Source: Manihot esculenta (taxonomy: Eukaryota > Streptophyta > Magnoliopsida > Malpighiales > Euphorbiaceae). Taken from it: a stretch of 64,000 nucleotides of DNA. Shown piece after piece: positions 1 through 11,395 of the stretch. A program made the translations under genes and the position numbers. The notes beneath the pieces are model-generated. The model saw nothing but the letters and a program-made list of their open reading frames with translations, did not search any database and was not told where the DNA came from. Position 1 is the stretch's first letter. Each line of letters opens with the position of its first letter. Where the stretch lies: NCBI RefSeq assembly GCF_001659605.2, contig NC_035177.2, positions 1,922,611 to 1,986,610 on the forward strand. The letters run 5' to 3'.

Positions 1-700
1 ACCGCTTATAATTTATAGGCCTTGTGGAACTGGACCTATTACCAATTAATGTGAACTTATTGGGTCACACACAAAAGAACGTTGTTGATGTGCTATGTCA
101 TATTAATGGGCTAAAAGTCCATTAGTACAATTAATAATAATAAAGATGTTATTATTATTAATATTAATTATTTATTATTATAAAATAATAATATTTAAAA
201 GATCTACAGTTTATCTGTAACTGTTACAGATAAAAGATTTTTCAGTTTTTCTTTTCAAAATAAACTATCATATAAGATATTTGAGTATCTGCGAGATTGT
301 GATAGTTGGTTATGAATACAGCTCTTTTACAAAAAAAAGTGTGGGAAAACAAAAGACTAAAAAACGAATAAAACTTCTTCTGCGAATTATAGGAGTAAGG
401 TTTTTTGGAGAAATCATTTTTCTGAGTTGCAGATTGGGGAGCACATAGCTTATCCATCCGTTGAGAGAGCTAGCACTCTAGAAGGATAAAACACGTTCAT
501 GTGGATACCATTAAGAGTGTTCGTTTCAAAAGCAGCACCATTAGTCCGGAACTGCATCTTTTCGTCGAGTCTAACAAGTTAGTCTCTTATTCTTCTTTTT
601 GAAATAAATGAAACACTTGGATCTTGGTAGGGAAACAAAGATTTTTTATTTTCCGCTGCGTGTTTTAGGTTGCAGTAATCTCTGGTTTTCCTAATAGTAC
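1..700 (+). other. possible LTR remnant (Copia-like?), no gene
   Basis: No credible coding frame. The segment mixes an AT-rich run (about 120-240) with more complex sequence. It ends in a TTTTCCGCTGCG stretch near 650-662, which resembles the end of many plant Copia LTRs. A GGGTCACAC motif near 60-70 is also reminiscent of such LTRs. I see no matching partner LTR, no PBS and no target duplication, so the assignment is only a resemblance. Confidence 0.22.
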
Positions 701-1610
701 GACCTTTAGTTTTTATACCATAATGATTCTGTGATCAGTATGCCCATTCGCCCGAGCCTCAGATTTGGGTGGAACTACTTCAAATGAATCCCTAGGGATT
801 TGGTAGAGGGTGAATAACCTATGTACATCTCTTTCTAAAATAATGGATGGAATATTGTGGATCAGAAGGACTCACTCTCCAAGGGATGAGCTCTTAAGGG
901 TACAATAGGAGCAGGAATATGAAAAGGCCATGAAAAGATGACGAATCAGAGGAGTATAATGAAAAATTACTCTTGGACATGTGAAAAGACGCGGGACATG
1001 TGTCCAATCCAAATGGACCACATGTTCAGGCAATGGTAATGGGCGCCAACAATGAAATTTTAAATCTGAAGAATCAAAGACTTTTCATGAGACTTCTTAT
1101 ATGACACAATGCTCGTCGAAATTATGATACATGTTGGCGAGCTTCCATTAGACCATGTGATGACATGTCGGTGGTTAGAATACTTGGACATCCATGCTCA
1201 TGTACCCAAGACATGAAACTGTTCTCTCATGACATTCATAAGAACATAACATTCACAAGAACATACAAATTTAAGAAGACTCACCTCGCTTTGGCAAAGT
1301 CTCCATCCTTTTCCTACTGTTGAGGATTATTACGATGCAATCACCAGAATTTCTACAGTCACGATAACCCTTATCATTAGCCGATACATTTCGGATTGCT
1401 AGAGAAACTACTAACTAACCTACTCTTCTTACAGTATAAAGGCAATTCAGAATGCAAGTTCAAGGTACACATTCTGCTATTTATTTAAGTTGATTACAAT
1501 TTCTTATTTCACTCAGCCATTTGAGCTTTCTCTAACTTGGGTAACAGAATAGTTGCCTCTAGACAATATCTACCTCATTTCTCCTCTTTGTAGGTTGTCA
1601 GATTATATAT
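701..1610 (+). mobile_element. degenerate Gypsy LTR remnant, Tat-like
   Basis: The stretch 1,410-1,610 has the same layout as the 3' half of the Tat-like LTRs at 53.5 kb (plus strand) and 25.9 kb (minus strand). It starts with a TTCTTACAGTATAAA TATA-like block, then pyrimidine-rich leader sequence, then CTCCTCTTTGTAGGTTG near the end, which parallels CTCTTTCTTGCAGG in the other copies. The upstream part (701-1,400) has no readable frame. It is probably older LTR or internal sequence. Confidence 0.33.
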
Positions 1611-2299
1611 AAAGCATTTTTAGCAATATCAATACCAAAAATATAATTAATTATAACACATATAATATGATAAAAAAATACATAAAAACTAGAAAACAAA
1701 CATATAAGCTCTAATACCAATGAATAAAAATTTTTTAAAAAAAAATGTGAATCCTAAATTATGAATCTAAGTAAACAACCTATAAATTTCATTATATTTG
1801 TTTCATCTGTCAATGTATTAATCATATGTTGTAAAACATGAATTAAAACAAAAAAGTTCACAATATAAACATACCTTAGTTGTAAAACAACTATTCCACA
1901 TGAATATTTAGAATTGTTAATTCATGACCACATCCCAAAATGCAACCCGTGATTTTATATAAATTTCTATTTGATTTAACGGTTATAAGATCTATTATGA
2001 TAGAGAGTGGAATTCAAATTAAATACATTTTTAAAAGAATGAAACTTGCACTCACAGGAGATAAGTACATCTAAGTAAATCTGATATCTCATATTCTACT
2101 CTCCCAATTCCGATTTTTTTTTTTTAAATGAAACTTAAAGTTATATTTTTAAGAGTGTAATTCTTCTAAATTTAATTCATGTGAGAATATATTCTATGAT
2201 ATTATTTAAAATATTTAAATTTTAATTCATTTTATATTATAAAAATTAATTTTTATATAAAGTGGTTTGTTAATATGATATTTGCTTATTTGATAATAT
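1611..2299. other. AT-rich intergenic DNA
   Basis: No open frame, RNA gene or recognisable repeat boundary. It is strongly AT-rich with short homopolymer runs and lies directly beyond the 3' tail of the LINE. Confidence 0.6.
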
Positions 2300-2346
2300 A
2301 TATATATTTATTTATTTATTTTTTTGAAAAGGAGGGATAGAGCCCT

Positions 2347-5300
2347 TTAATTTATTATACGATCATGAAAAATATTCATACAGTCAGCATCCAAGAGGAG
2401 CTTAATACTAGATGAAGGCAAATCAATAAGACTCATACCAAAAACTCCACCATGCGCACTATTCGCAAGATAATCAGCTACCATATTAGCTTCCCTATAT
2501 ATTTGCTCGACCTTAACCTCCCATTCCCGCCGGATAAGAGTTCTGCAATTAATAACTAAAGACTGCAGTCTATAAACACCACTGCCCTGACCTTGAAGAA
2601 GCTGAACAGTAATTTGAGAATCAGTTTGAATAACAATTTTCCGCCATCCCCTACTCCAAGCCACATTCAAAGCATGATATATGGCCCATAATTCTGCCTC
2701 AACCACACCACAAACTCCCAACACACAACGAAAACCAAGTAGCCATTTACCAAAACTGTCTCGAAAAGAACCCGCACAGGTTGCAGCTCCTAAATTTTGA
2801 CGCACACTACCATCTGTGTTGATTGTAATCCACCCCATAGCTGCTGGTGTCCAGGCCAATCTAATCACTCGACATTGACGTTGAATATAAGAAGGAAAAT
2901 AACCATTCCATGCTTGATATATTTCCTTAGCCTTGCCCAAGATTAGTGGGCGAGGAACTGATATTTGGACTCCAAGATGGAAGGACCGTTCATTGCGAAA
3001 TTTTCATGCCCACCAAACTGTAACCATAAAAACTACAGGCCAGGGAAGCTCACCAATACAAAAAGAGCTTTTAAGACACCAAGACAACCATTCCCGGATA
3101 TCAACGAAGCAAAAAAAGGTTTGGACTTCACTAGCAGGTAATAAATTAAGCCAGCAACTCTTAATAAAGTTGCAATCTCTTAAAACATGTAGCACCGACT
3201 CAGACTGAGTACCACAGCTCATACACAAGTCTGAATTAATCCATCCTCTCCGAAACCGCTGAACATTGACCATAATTTTCTCATGGGCAACTTCCTATAG
3301 AAAAACCCGCATCCTCTGCGTGCCAGGTGCTTTCCAAATAAGCTTCCATAATGGTAAGGCAACTGGTAAACCACATTTCTCCACCAGAAGAGAGTACCCC
3401 ATTTTAACTGAATACTGTCCACTAATGGAATGTCTCCATATTATTCCATCCCTTGAGTTAGCATCATCATGTAGGCAAATGGGGAGTAAAAATGCTAAAA
3501 CGAAATCAGGTAGCCATAAAGACAACCGATTCCAATCCCATCCATATCCAGGGATCCAATAATATCTCACAACCACCTCTAATTCCAAAGGATCAATAGG
3601 AGCAGAAACTAATCGGAAAAGAGGTCCAACCGAAAGCCAATCATCTTGCCAAAACTTAACATCAGTACCACTACGAACGTCAATAGAAACACCGCTAGAA
3701 ACTAATTGGAGGCCCCAGCATAAAGCCTTCCAATTCATAGAGGCACCAGGAGGTACTCGAAGATTCCAAGAAATTCTACCATTATTATATTTCCAAAGAA
3801 GACATGAGATCCATAAGTCAGATGGGTTCATAAATGCCCGCCAACATAATTTACCCATCATAGCTTGATTCATTAATCCAAAATTCCGAATGCCCAACCC
3901 ACCATTTTGCTTTGGATATAGCACAGTTTGCCAATTAATCAGATGAACAGCAGAATCCCCACTGTTACTATGCCAAATAAAATTACGGCAAAGCCGCTCC
4001 ATTTCCTTACAAATAGACACCGGCAATTTAATAGATTGCATAGTATAAATAGGAATGGAGTTCAAGACTGATTGGACCAGCGTTATTCTCCCTGCTCTAG
4101 AAAGTGCACCCGCCTTCCAACCAGCAAGCCGGCTTCGCATATCATTAACCAATTCACGAAATTTTACCTGAGATACTCTACCATGAAGAGATGGTACACC
4201 CAAATAGCGCCCAAGGTCAGAGACCAAAGGAATTCCTGATTTAGAGGATAAACGAGAGGCTGTAGATGTACTCACATTCGGAGAAACAAAAAGGCTTAAC
4301 TTTAAAAAATTCACCTTTTGTCCAGAAGCATTACAAAAGACAGTTAAACAATTAATAATAACATCCAACTGTTCTTCCGTAGCTTCAGCAAACAATACCA
4401 TATCGTCGGCGAACATGAGATGTGAAATCAACGGACCATTGTTGGAAATAGGAAGTGGATGCCACTCCCCTTGTTCCGCCGAATGTTTAATAATATTGGA
4501 AAGTTGCTCCACACAAAGCACAAAAAGATAGGATGATAAAGGGTCGCCTTGCCGAACCCCACGAGTGGGCAAAAAAGACTCCAACTTCTCATTGTTCCAA
4601 AGAACTGACATAGTAGCAGAATGAACACAATGTCTCACATTCGTTCTCCATAAACTGGAAAAATTAGCTTTCTCCAAGCTCCAATCAATAAAGCTCCATT
4701 CCAGCCTATCATAGGCTTTTTCTAAATCAATTTTCAAAGCCATAAATTCATTGCCACCGTTCATTTTCCCCATAGTGTGAAGAGCCTCTTGGTAAATGAC
4801 TACATTATCCGTGATTTGCCAACCCGGAACAAAACTATTCTGCTCTGGTCCAATTAATGAATTAAGGACTTGTTGTAACCTATTCACCAAGACCTTCGTA
4901 ATAAGCTTATAAAGCACATTACAGAGGCTAATTGGCCGAAATTGAGTAATAAATTCAGGGGTAGCCACCTTGGGTATCAATACCAAAACCGTCTCATTAA
5001 TCATGCTTGGGAGCTCATTGCCTTGTAAACAAAAAAGAACAAAATCAATCACCTGAGTCCCAACTATTGGCCAAGCCTTCTTATAAAATTCAACAGTAAA
5101 ACCATCGTCGCCAGCCGCTTTACCACTCGCCATCTGGTCCAATGCTAGCTTAACCTCCTCTGGAGAAAATGGTCTATCAAGTTCTGTAATTTGTGTCGTG
5201 AAGAGCACAGGATGGGCATATTGGAAAGGAATATCCAAAAGCTCACCCAAATCAGAAGTATACAAATTGCGAAAAAAATTGATGGCCATACCTTTAAGAA

Positions 5301-6487
5301 CCGACGGATCAGTAACAACCTCCCCCAAATCATTCTTTAAAGCAGAAATACAGAATTTTTTTCCGTTTGATAGTAGCTGCTAGATGATAGAAATGAGTAT
5401 TCCGTTCGCCGTTCGCTATCCATTCCTCTTTTGATTTCTGAAACCAGTACATCTCCTCTTGGCGTAGAATCTCTTCCAATCTGCGTTTCAATTTAAATTC
5501 AAGCTTTACAAGGCTCCTTGTCCGGCTTTCAGCAAGATCTCTCTGAACACCACCTAACCTGCATAAAAGCCTTCTCTTGTTATCAAAGATATTACCGAAC
5601 TGAGTCCTATTCCACTCTCCAAGCTGAATTTTTAATGTGCTCAGATTATGAATTAGGGAATGATTTGGATCCCAAGAGCATGCAACTACTTGATCAAACT
5701 GAGCATGTAGTGTCCAAGCTGTTAAAAACCAAAAAGGACGAACTCCAAAAGCTAGAACCCCTTGACATTTAATCACAATTGGGACATGATCTAAATGCAA
5801 TTTAGGTGGATGTTCAACAATAGCATCAACATAATCCAGTCTCCAATCAGTAGATACAAAACATCGATCTAACCGAGCAGCTTGATAGGGGACATTTTCG
5901 CCACTTCTCTGCCATGTAAAACCACTCCCAACAAACCCCAGATCAATAAGAGAGTGCTTGAAAATCCAGTCTGAAAAATCCTGAGCTCCTGGAGGATTAG
6001 AAGAAGAATATCCACTTTGTTCAGATGAGTCCACTACAGAATTAAAATCACCCGCGACAATCCATTTAGAAATGGATAGACTATTTTCTCCAGAAAGAGA
6101 TTGCCAAAGCTTCCTCCTTAAATAAATATCAGGGCTTGCATAAACTACACTAAACAACCATTTCTCTCCAGTAGAAAAATTAATTGCTACCGTAATGAAT
6201 TGAGGATCGGTAACAACTAATTCAATTCGAAAACCATCTTCTGACCAAAGCAACCAAATACCACCACTAAATCCGACTGCCTCAACACGGATCCAATTTT
6301 CATACCCCAACAAACCACAAACTTCATCAGCCGCTTCTCCAGAAATACGAGGTTCCACTAAACAAAAGATGTTAGGATGATATAGCCTCTTGTATTCCTG
6401 AAAAGCGTTGCGAAAAGTAGATGATGCTGCACCATGACAATTCCAGGTTATAATTATCATTAAAATAAATATTAAAAAGAGCATCAT
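2347..6487 (-). pseudogene. LINE ORF2: endonuclease, reverse transcriptase, RNase H (three lesions)
   Basis: Four consecutive open segments make one ORF2. Segment 6,487-5,330 is the apurinic-type endonuclease (ITWNCHG at the N terminus, AGDFNSV, then LDHVPI near its end). Segment 5,328-3,295 is the reverse transcriptase (ALKIDLEKAYDRLEW, GVRQGDPLS, FADDMVLF). Segment 3,273-3,004 holds the zf-RVT-like Cys cluster (CMSCGTQSESVLHVLRDC). Segment 2,940-2,347 is RNase H with its acidic residues in TDGS, EAELWAI, QTDSQ and VADYLAN. Lesions: a one-base shift in the A7 homopolymer at about 5,356-5,362; an in-frame TAG at about 3,295; and an in-frame TGA at about 3,004. The last three segments share one frame. 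Both stops fall where a Trp (TGG) would be natural, which fits G-to-A transitions. Confidence 0.9.
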
Positions 6488-6508
6488 CAGATTAATCTCA
6501 CAAGGGTA

Positions 6509-8269
6509 TCACATACGCTGTTGGTGCTCCAAAGGAGCAACCAAACTAGCAGAAGTCGCCTTATTCAACTCATTCAAAATTGTCCCAGCCACAATCAACG
6601 TGACATCATCCTCACTCCCATTGACTGTCTTCTGTCCAGGGACAATATTCGGGCTAGACGGATGAGGGAAAGATGGGTTACGAAAACCTGGTGGATTTGG
6701 AGGCACATGATTCAAGACACTCAACCCCACCTGATCTTCAGAAGAAACAACCCAAGATTCTACCCTCTCCTTCCCATTACCAACAACTACAGTATGCTCA
6801 ATCTCTGCCACTGCTTTCCTTGATAATCCAATTCTAGTATTAGGTCGTACTTCCCTAGAAGTCGTAGCAGAGGATGGAATTATCTCGATATTAGCATTAT
6901 TAGCCACAGCCTGACCTCCTCGTCCTCCACGAAACAACCCTCTACCACCACGACTCCCTCTCTGGATTCCACCTCCCCTAGATACTACATTATTTGCCCG
7001 GTTGCTAGGACGCTCATCATGGACAGCCATGTGAATCTCCTGAGTGCCCAAACTACCATTATTCTGCTCCTCTGGTATGACCTCATCCTCTAAATTAAGT
7101 AAAGAGTCAAAACGATTTCCCGTAGACCCATCTGCAACTACCCTTCGAACCTCATCTCTATCAACTCTCTTAGGCCCAGGCCTGATACTTTGACGATTAT
7201 CCCTACGTCGATCTCTCCGAACCAACATCCAATCCCCAAAATCCTCAGTAGCAGCGGGATTGACAGGCAAACTCTTAGACATTTTGTATGTCTCACGGTT
7301 CAGCTCATGACCAACAACAACACCTTGCTGATTAACAGAATAAGACTGATTAACCTGCATTGGTTTAATACTAGGACAAGTTTCCTTCATATGCCCATAC
7401 TTACCACACTCAAAGCACACCATATGCAAACCCTCATATTCAATCCGGCGAACTCTACGGTGTAGCTTGAATTTAGATAGAAGGGGCTTAGTCAAATCCA
7501 ATTCCACACAAACTCTGGAAAAATGTCCTCGAGTCACAAGGCTAGTATTAGAGTCAACTTTAACAGGCTCACCTATTTTATGGGCAATGCGTAACAAAAG
7601 TTCCTCAGCATAATATTCAATAGGCAAGCAAGGGAAACGAACCCATACAGTTAAACGTTCTAACACATCCTGAAAAGGGTCAAACTCCGGGCACCATTGA
7701 CGAATAGTCAAGTAGTCGTCAGCAATAATCCAGGGTCCCTCTGATCTAGCAAAGTCCAAGTCCCCAGAATTAGCGAAACGAACCAAAAAGAAATTGTTAT
7801 CCAAAGCAATAACATCTATTGGAGCAGAAGGTTTCCAGAGTTCTTTCAATCGTCTACACAAATATGTATAGCCTATTGAACGTCCAAAAAGTTTCACAAT
7901 AAGGGAATTTTTCCAAGGTCGACACAATCGACGTTTATCCACACTCGAAAGTCTAATCACAGGGCAACGATCATCCTCATCATCCTCCTCACCATCCGAA
8001 ACAAAATGAAACTCATCGTCTTCAGGAGCCATGTCACTCCCAGAAGCTCTCTGCAGTCCTGAACCGTTTCTATTTGTCACTACATCCTTAAAAGAAGGTC
8101 CATTAACAAAACCAAGGTTCACAGGATTATTCTCAGTCTCTATCATCGGATGGTCAGCTGAAGAATCAGGATCATCACAAATCTCATTCAATGAAACACT
8201 CATCTCAACATCTTTACGTTTCCTGCGTACACTACGCTGGAGAAGATCATCCTCTTCCATCGAAGTCAT
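6509..8269 (-). CDS. LINE ORF1: DUF4283-like, CCHC RNA-binding protein
   Basis: A single open frame of 586 aa, the first ORF of the LINE. The N-terminal ~110 residues are acidic. Residues of about 115-285 match the DUF4283-like region typical of plant LINE ORF1 (a tract with FFLVRFANSGDLDFA, a PWIIADDYLTIRQW segment and a WVRFPCLP segment). One zinc knuckle, CFECGKYGHMKETC, sits near residue 286. The C-terminal half is low-complexity and Gly/Arg-rich (GGGIQRGSRGGRG). The expected role is binding LINE RNA in a ribonucleoprotein particle. It ends 21 bases before ORF2 begins. The frame is completely open, which is notable because ORF2 is damaged. Annotation pipelines may mis-call it as a host zinc-finger gene. 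Confidence 0.88.
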   Translation of the reverse strand: MTSMEEDDLLQRSVRRKRKDVEMSVSLNEICDDPDSSADHPMIETENNPVNLGFVNGPSFKDVVTNRNGSGLQRASGSDMAPEDDEFHFVSDGEEDDEDDRCPVIRLSSVDKRRLCRPWKNSLIVKLFGRSIGYTYLCRRLKELWKPSAPIDVIALDNNFFLVRFANSGDLDFARSEGPWIIADDYLTIRQWCPEFDPFQDVLERLTVWVRFPCLPIEYYAEELLLRIAHKIGEPVKVDSNTSLVTRGHFSRVCVELDLTKPLLSKFKLHRRVRRIEYEGLHMVCFECGKYGHMKETCPSIKPMQVNQSYSVNQQGVVVGHELNRETYKMSKSLPVNPAATEDFGDWMLVRRDRRRDNRQSIRPGPKRVDRDEVRRVVADGSTGNRFDSLLNLEDEVIPEEQNNGSLGTQEIHMAVHDERPSNRANNVVSRGGGIQRGSRGGRGLFRGGRGGQAVANNANIEIIPSSATTSREVRPNTRIGLSRKAVAEIEHTVVVGNGKERVESWVVSSEDQVGLSVLNHVPPNPPGFRNPSFPHPSSPNIVPGQKTVNGSEDDVTLIVAGTILNELNKATSASLVAPLEHQQRM

Positions 8270-9165
8270 TATCCTCTAGCTCGCGAACAACAGAGTAGCA
8301 GCAAGCGGTTGCGGCTGGGTGCGGCGTGCGGTTGCGTCTTTCTAGGTTCAATAAAAGTATATTATTTTAATAGAATTTATTTATTTTAAAAATTTAAAAC
8401 AAAAATTATTAATTAATTTAAAATTTTAAAAAATCAAAACTAATTAATTCATTAATTGGTTCATCTATTTTAAAAAAATATATTAAAATTTTACAATATT
8501 TATATTAATTCAAAAATTTTAATTATTAAGTATTAAAATATCTTAATATGAAAGAATTAATTAATAAATTTTTTAAAAATTGAAGAAATTAATTAATAAT
8601 TTTTTTAAAAAAATAAAAATTAAATAATAAAATATTTAATAATTAAAATTAATAAAAAAATTTATTTATTTAATTTTAAAATATTAAAAAATTTTACTGT
8701 ATGTTTTAAAATTGATAGATCCTTTTTTTTCCTACCATAGAAATTATGTAATAATATTTCCTAAAATTTAAGTGCGGTGAAAGGCATGGGCTTTGACCAG
8801 TTGTATTTATTTCTGATGCTGCAAAAATTGATAAATAGAATAAGGTTAAAATGCATGTGTGTGTAATTATATTTTAATATTTTTATTTATTAAATATTTT
8901 AATTTTAAATTATAATATAATTTAAATTTAAATTTAAAAAATTAATACTTTTAAACATGATTTTATTAAATTTGTAATTTTAAAATTACGTTTTAAATTT
9001 ATAATTTTAAACTTGTATTTATAAATAGTTTTTTAAATTTATAATTTTCAAAATTATATTTAAAAGTAAATTTTTAAAAATATTTAAGTATTTAAAATTT
9101 AGGACATAATTAGAGTTAAGATTTTTAATAGAGAAAAATATTAAAATATAAATATGTAGATATAT

Positions 9166-9482
9166 ATTTAGCCATGGAATTACGTAAGAAAATGTCAACC
9201 ATCACGTCACCCGCATTTTTGGCGATGGTCCCACCGCAAATTATATGTGGCACATTTCCACTGGTTGAGTTTTAGGCGGACACGTAATCGTCGGTGATTA
9301 GCTTTTTATGTGGGACCCAAATATGGTAAAGTTCAAGGTCACTGTTCTGTTGCGACCGCTTGTGATTCCTTAATTGCAATTCCAAAACGCATGCTTAAGC
9401 GCGTGGAGAAGGTGTGGGGAATTTTTTATGAACATTTCCAATAATCTTCTTCCTTACAAGTATTTGGTTAAATTTAATTATT
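9166..9482. repeat. duplicated ACGT-rich block, copy 1 (partner at 18.27-18.56 kb)
   Basis: This block aligns by eye over about 300 bases with 18,268-18,562. Shared landmarks in the same order are TACGTAAG, AATGTCAACCAT, GACGTCACC/CACGTCACC, a TATRTGGCA/TACGTGGCA, GCGGACACGT, GTCGGTGATT, ATGTGGGACCCAAATATGG and CTTAAGCGCGTGG. The similarity may begin further left, at about 8,766 (GCGGTGAAAGGC, GACCAGTTGTAT), with ~300 bases of AT-rich DNA inserted in this copy. Several ACGT cores are of the G-box type, but no adjacent gene is seen. Confidence 0.7.
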
Positions 9483-10427
9483 TATGTGACAATATTTTTA
9501 TAAAGTTTATATATGACTAATTAAGGTTAGTGTAATAATGGCTTGATGACTAAAAAATCCTAATTTTCTTTTTATACTTTTCAATTTTTATTTTATTTTT
9601 TTAACTTATAGTAATTCATAATATATATTTTAATAAAATAAACTGTTTAATCATATTATAACAATATAGACCGTACAAACCATGTACAACCTGAAGGAAT
9701 TAAAATTGAATGTCGATCTCTTATAACTCAGTCTTTTTTTTCGGAACGTCTTTAAGATTATAAATACACATATGATAAACTGAAATGATGTATGAGATAA
9801 ACAAGATATAGACAAGCTGATTTCGCATTTATTAGCCATTAACGTTTTTTTTTGCGCCTTAGCAGTGCTCCTCTCATATATCCTGGTTAGGTGACTTTGC
9901 CATCCTTTAAACCTTACACCTATTATTGCTCCTCCTCAAGGAGTGTTGCCTTTGGCTCCATTGCTTCTACAACACCATCTCCCTTGGACTTTCAATTAGT
10001 TGCTCTCCCTTGGACCCATCATCTATAGCACTAACGGCCTTCTTCCTCGGCGGTAAGTATCTTAGCTTCACTTTGAAACCCACATTCTTCTAGATTCTTT
10101 TTTATAAATAAATTAATAATGAATAATAATAAAATATCTTCTATTATATGAATAATATTACATAAAAATATTATAATAATCAATTGAGTAATTCCCACTA
10201 AATATGTTTTACAATATTTGTATACTCCTCTTGTATAAATATAAAGACTCTGCTATCTTCATCCAGTATTTAAGTCACCTTCACATGAGCAAATGACCCT
10301 CTAGATCTTAGAGAAAATACATAAAAAGTAAATCTCATTCTCACACATCTTCTCTCGGTGTGTGATGAAGGCATTAGCTCTTGCCTACTTATGGGAAAGA
10401 GTTTTCCCTTAGCTTTTAATGCCATTA

Positions 10428-10451
10428 AATGAAGCTTATTTAAGCTTCATT
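10428..10451. repeat. perfect short hairpin, 11-bp arms, 2-nt loop
   Basis: AATGAAGCTTA, then TT, then TAAGCTTCATT. The arms are perfectly complementary. It lies in intergenic DNA with no T-tract or coding context that would give it a function, and may be the centre of an old palindromic element. Confidence 0.7.
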
Positions 10452-11395
10452 AAATTGGTTTCCTAACCACTTAACATTAGGTTTTTTTTCTGTATCATTC
10501 CATAATTATTGTGGTTCCTCCATGGCAAGAGGGATCTACTCATCATGTACAACCAGATATATTAAATCATACAATTAAGTTATAATACATATATACCTGG
10601 GTTGATTTTTTATTTACAAAGAATAAGTTTCAAGTATTTACAAATAATTTGTAATGTAAACTTCTGTTATTCAATAATAACATCAACTTTTGAATTCTCC
10701 TATGAAATTGGGATAGTAGAACTTGAGATTTCTCAAATTTACTTCAATGCACTTACCACTGGAGTAAGTCTGCGAGTACAATTGATGTAGAGGTATATTG
10801 AATGTATAAAGATGTTGGCCAAGGAGCTCAAGTGCTATATTGCATCCTTTTCATCATCTACCTATCTACTCTTTGATTTCAGTTCTTGAAACTGATTTTC
10901 ATGCCCATTATCAACCAACAAAAAACCATTGTCACCAAACTCAATTTTACAGTTGCTGCAATCCCATTCCCTAATCCTGTCTGCCAAACAAAAACCATCA
11001 ACTTCTTAGATTTCCTTTAAACAGAAGTTATCAAATACTATAGGAATCAATGTGCTATACAAGTGAAGAAGCACATGTGCCTATTTCCATTCATCTTTTT
11101 CTTTTCTTTTCTTTTCTTTTCCCTGTAGGGTTAGACACATATAAAGAAAAATGAGTTGATGGTGGATTAAGCTAAAAGTGGTAGATGACATAATAGAAAA
11201 GAATTGATCTTATTTATGAATGATAATTGAATACAATAATAATGATGGCAAACACCTAGCACACAAGTTTGGTGCAAATGGTGGCATCTGCTTATTTAAA
11301 AAAGCCTTAATAAATTCCCCTCCCCCCCTAAGCTTATTTCCGCTATAGCTTTAAATAATAAGAATGAAATGAGATGACTTTTGAGGCAGTAAAAT

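Larger units (their letters stand above)
2300..8345 (-). mobile_element. L1-type non-LTR retrotransposon (LINE), nearly full length
   Basis: Read on the minus strand, the element begins in a GC-richer leader (about 8,345-8,280). It runs through ORF1 (8,269-6,509) and ORF2 (6,487-2,347), and ends in an A/T-rich tail at about 2,330-2,300 (AAAAAAATAAATAAATAAAT followed by a TA run). The layout of ORF1 with a zinc knuckle and ORF2 with endonuclease, reverse transcriptase and a terminal RNase H is that of plant L1 elements. The 5' boundary is approximate and I could not identify a convincing target duplication. ORF1 is intact while ORF2 has one frameshift and two stops, so this copy is probably immobile. 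Confidence 0.9.
8346..10860. other. AT-rich intergenic DNA with a few structured patches
   Basis: No gene is supported. The segment holds one copy of a duplicated ACGT-rich block (9,166-9,482, listed separately) and AT-rich filler at 8,350-9,160 and 9,480-9,840. A CT-richer, exon-like patch at about 9,870-10,055 ends in GGCGGTAAGTATC, which looks like a splice donor, but no frame can be tied to it. A short perfect hairpin lies at 10,428-10,451. A TATA-like TATAAATATAAA occurs near 10,234. Confidence 0.5.

Noticed and set aside
242..457. 71-codon minus-strand frame near the window start
   Set aside because: Low-complexity Phe/Ser/Lys-rich composition in an LTR-like remnant; no homology recognised.
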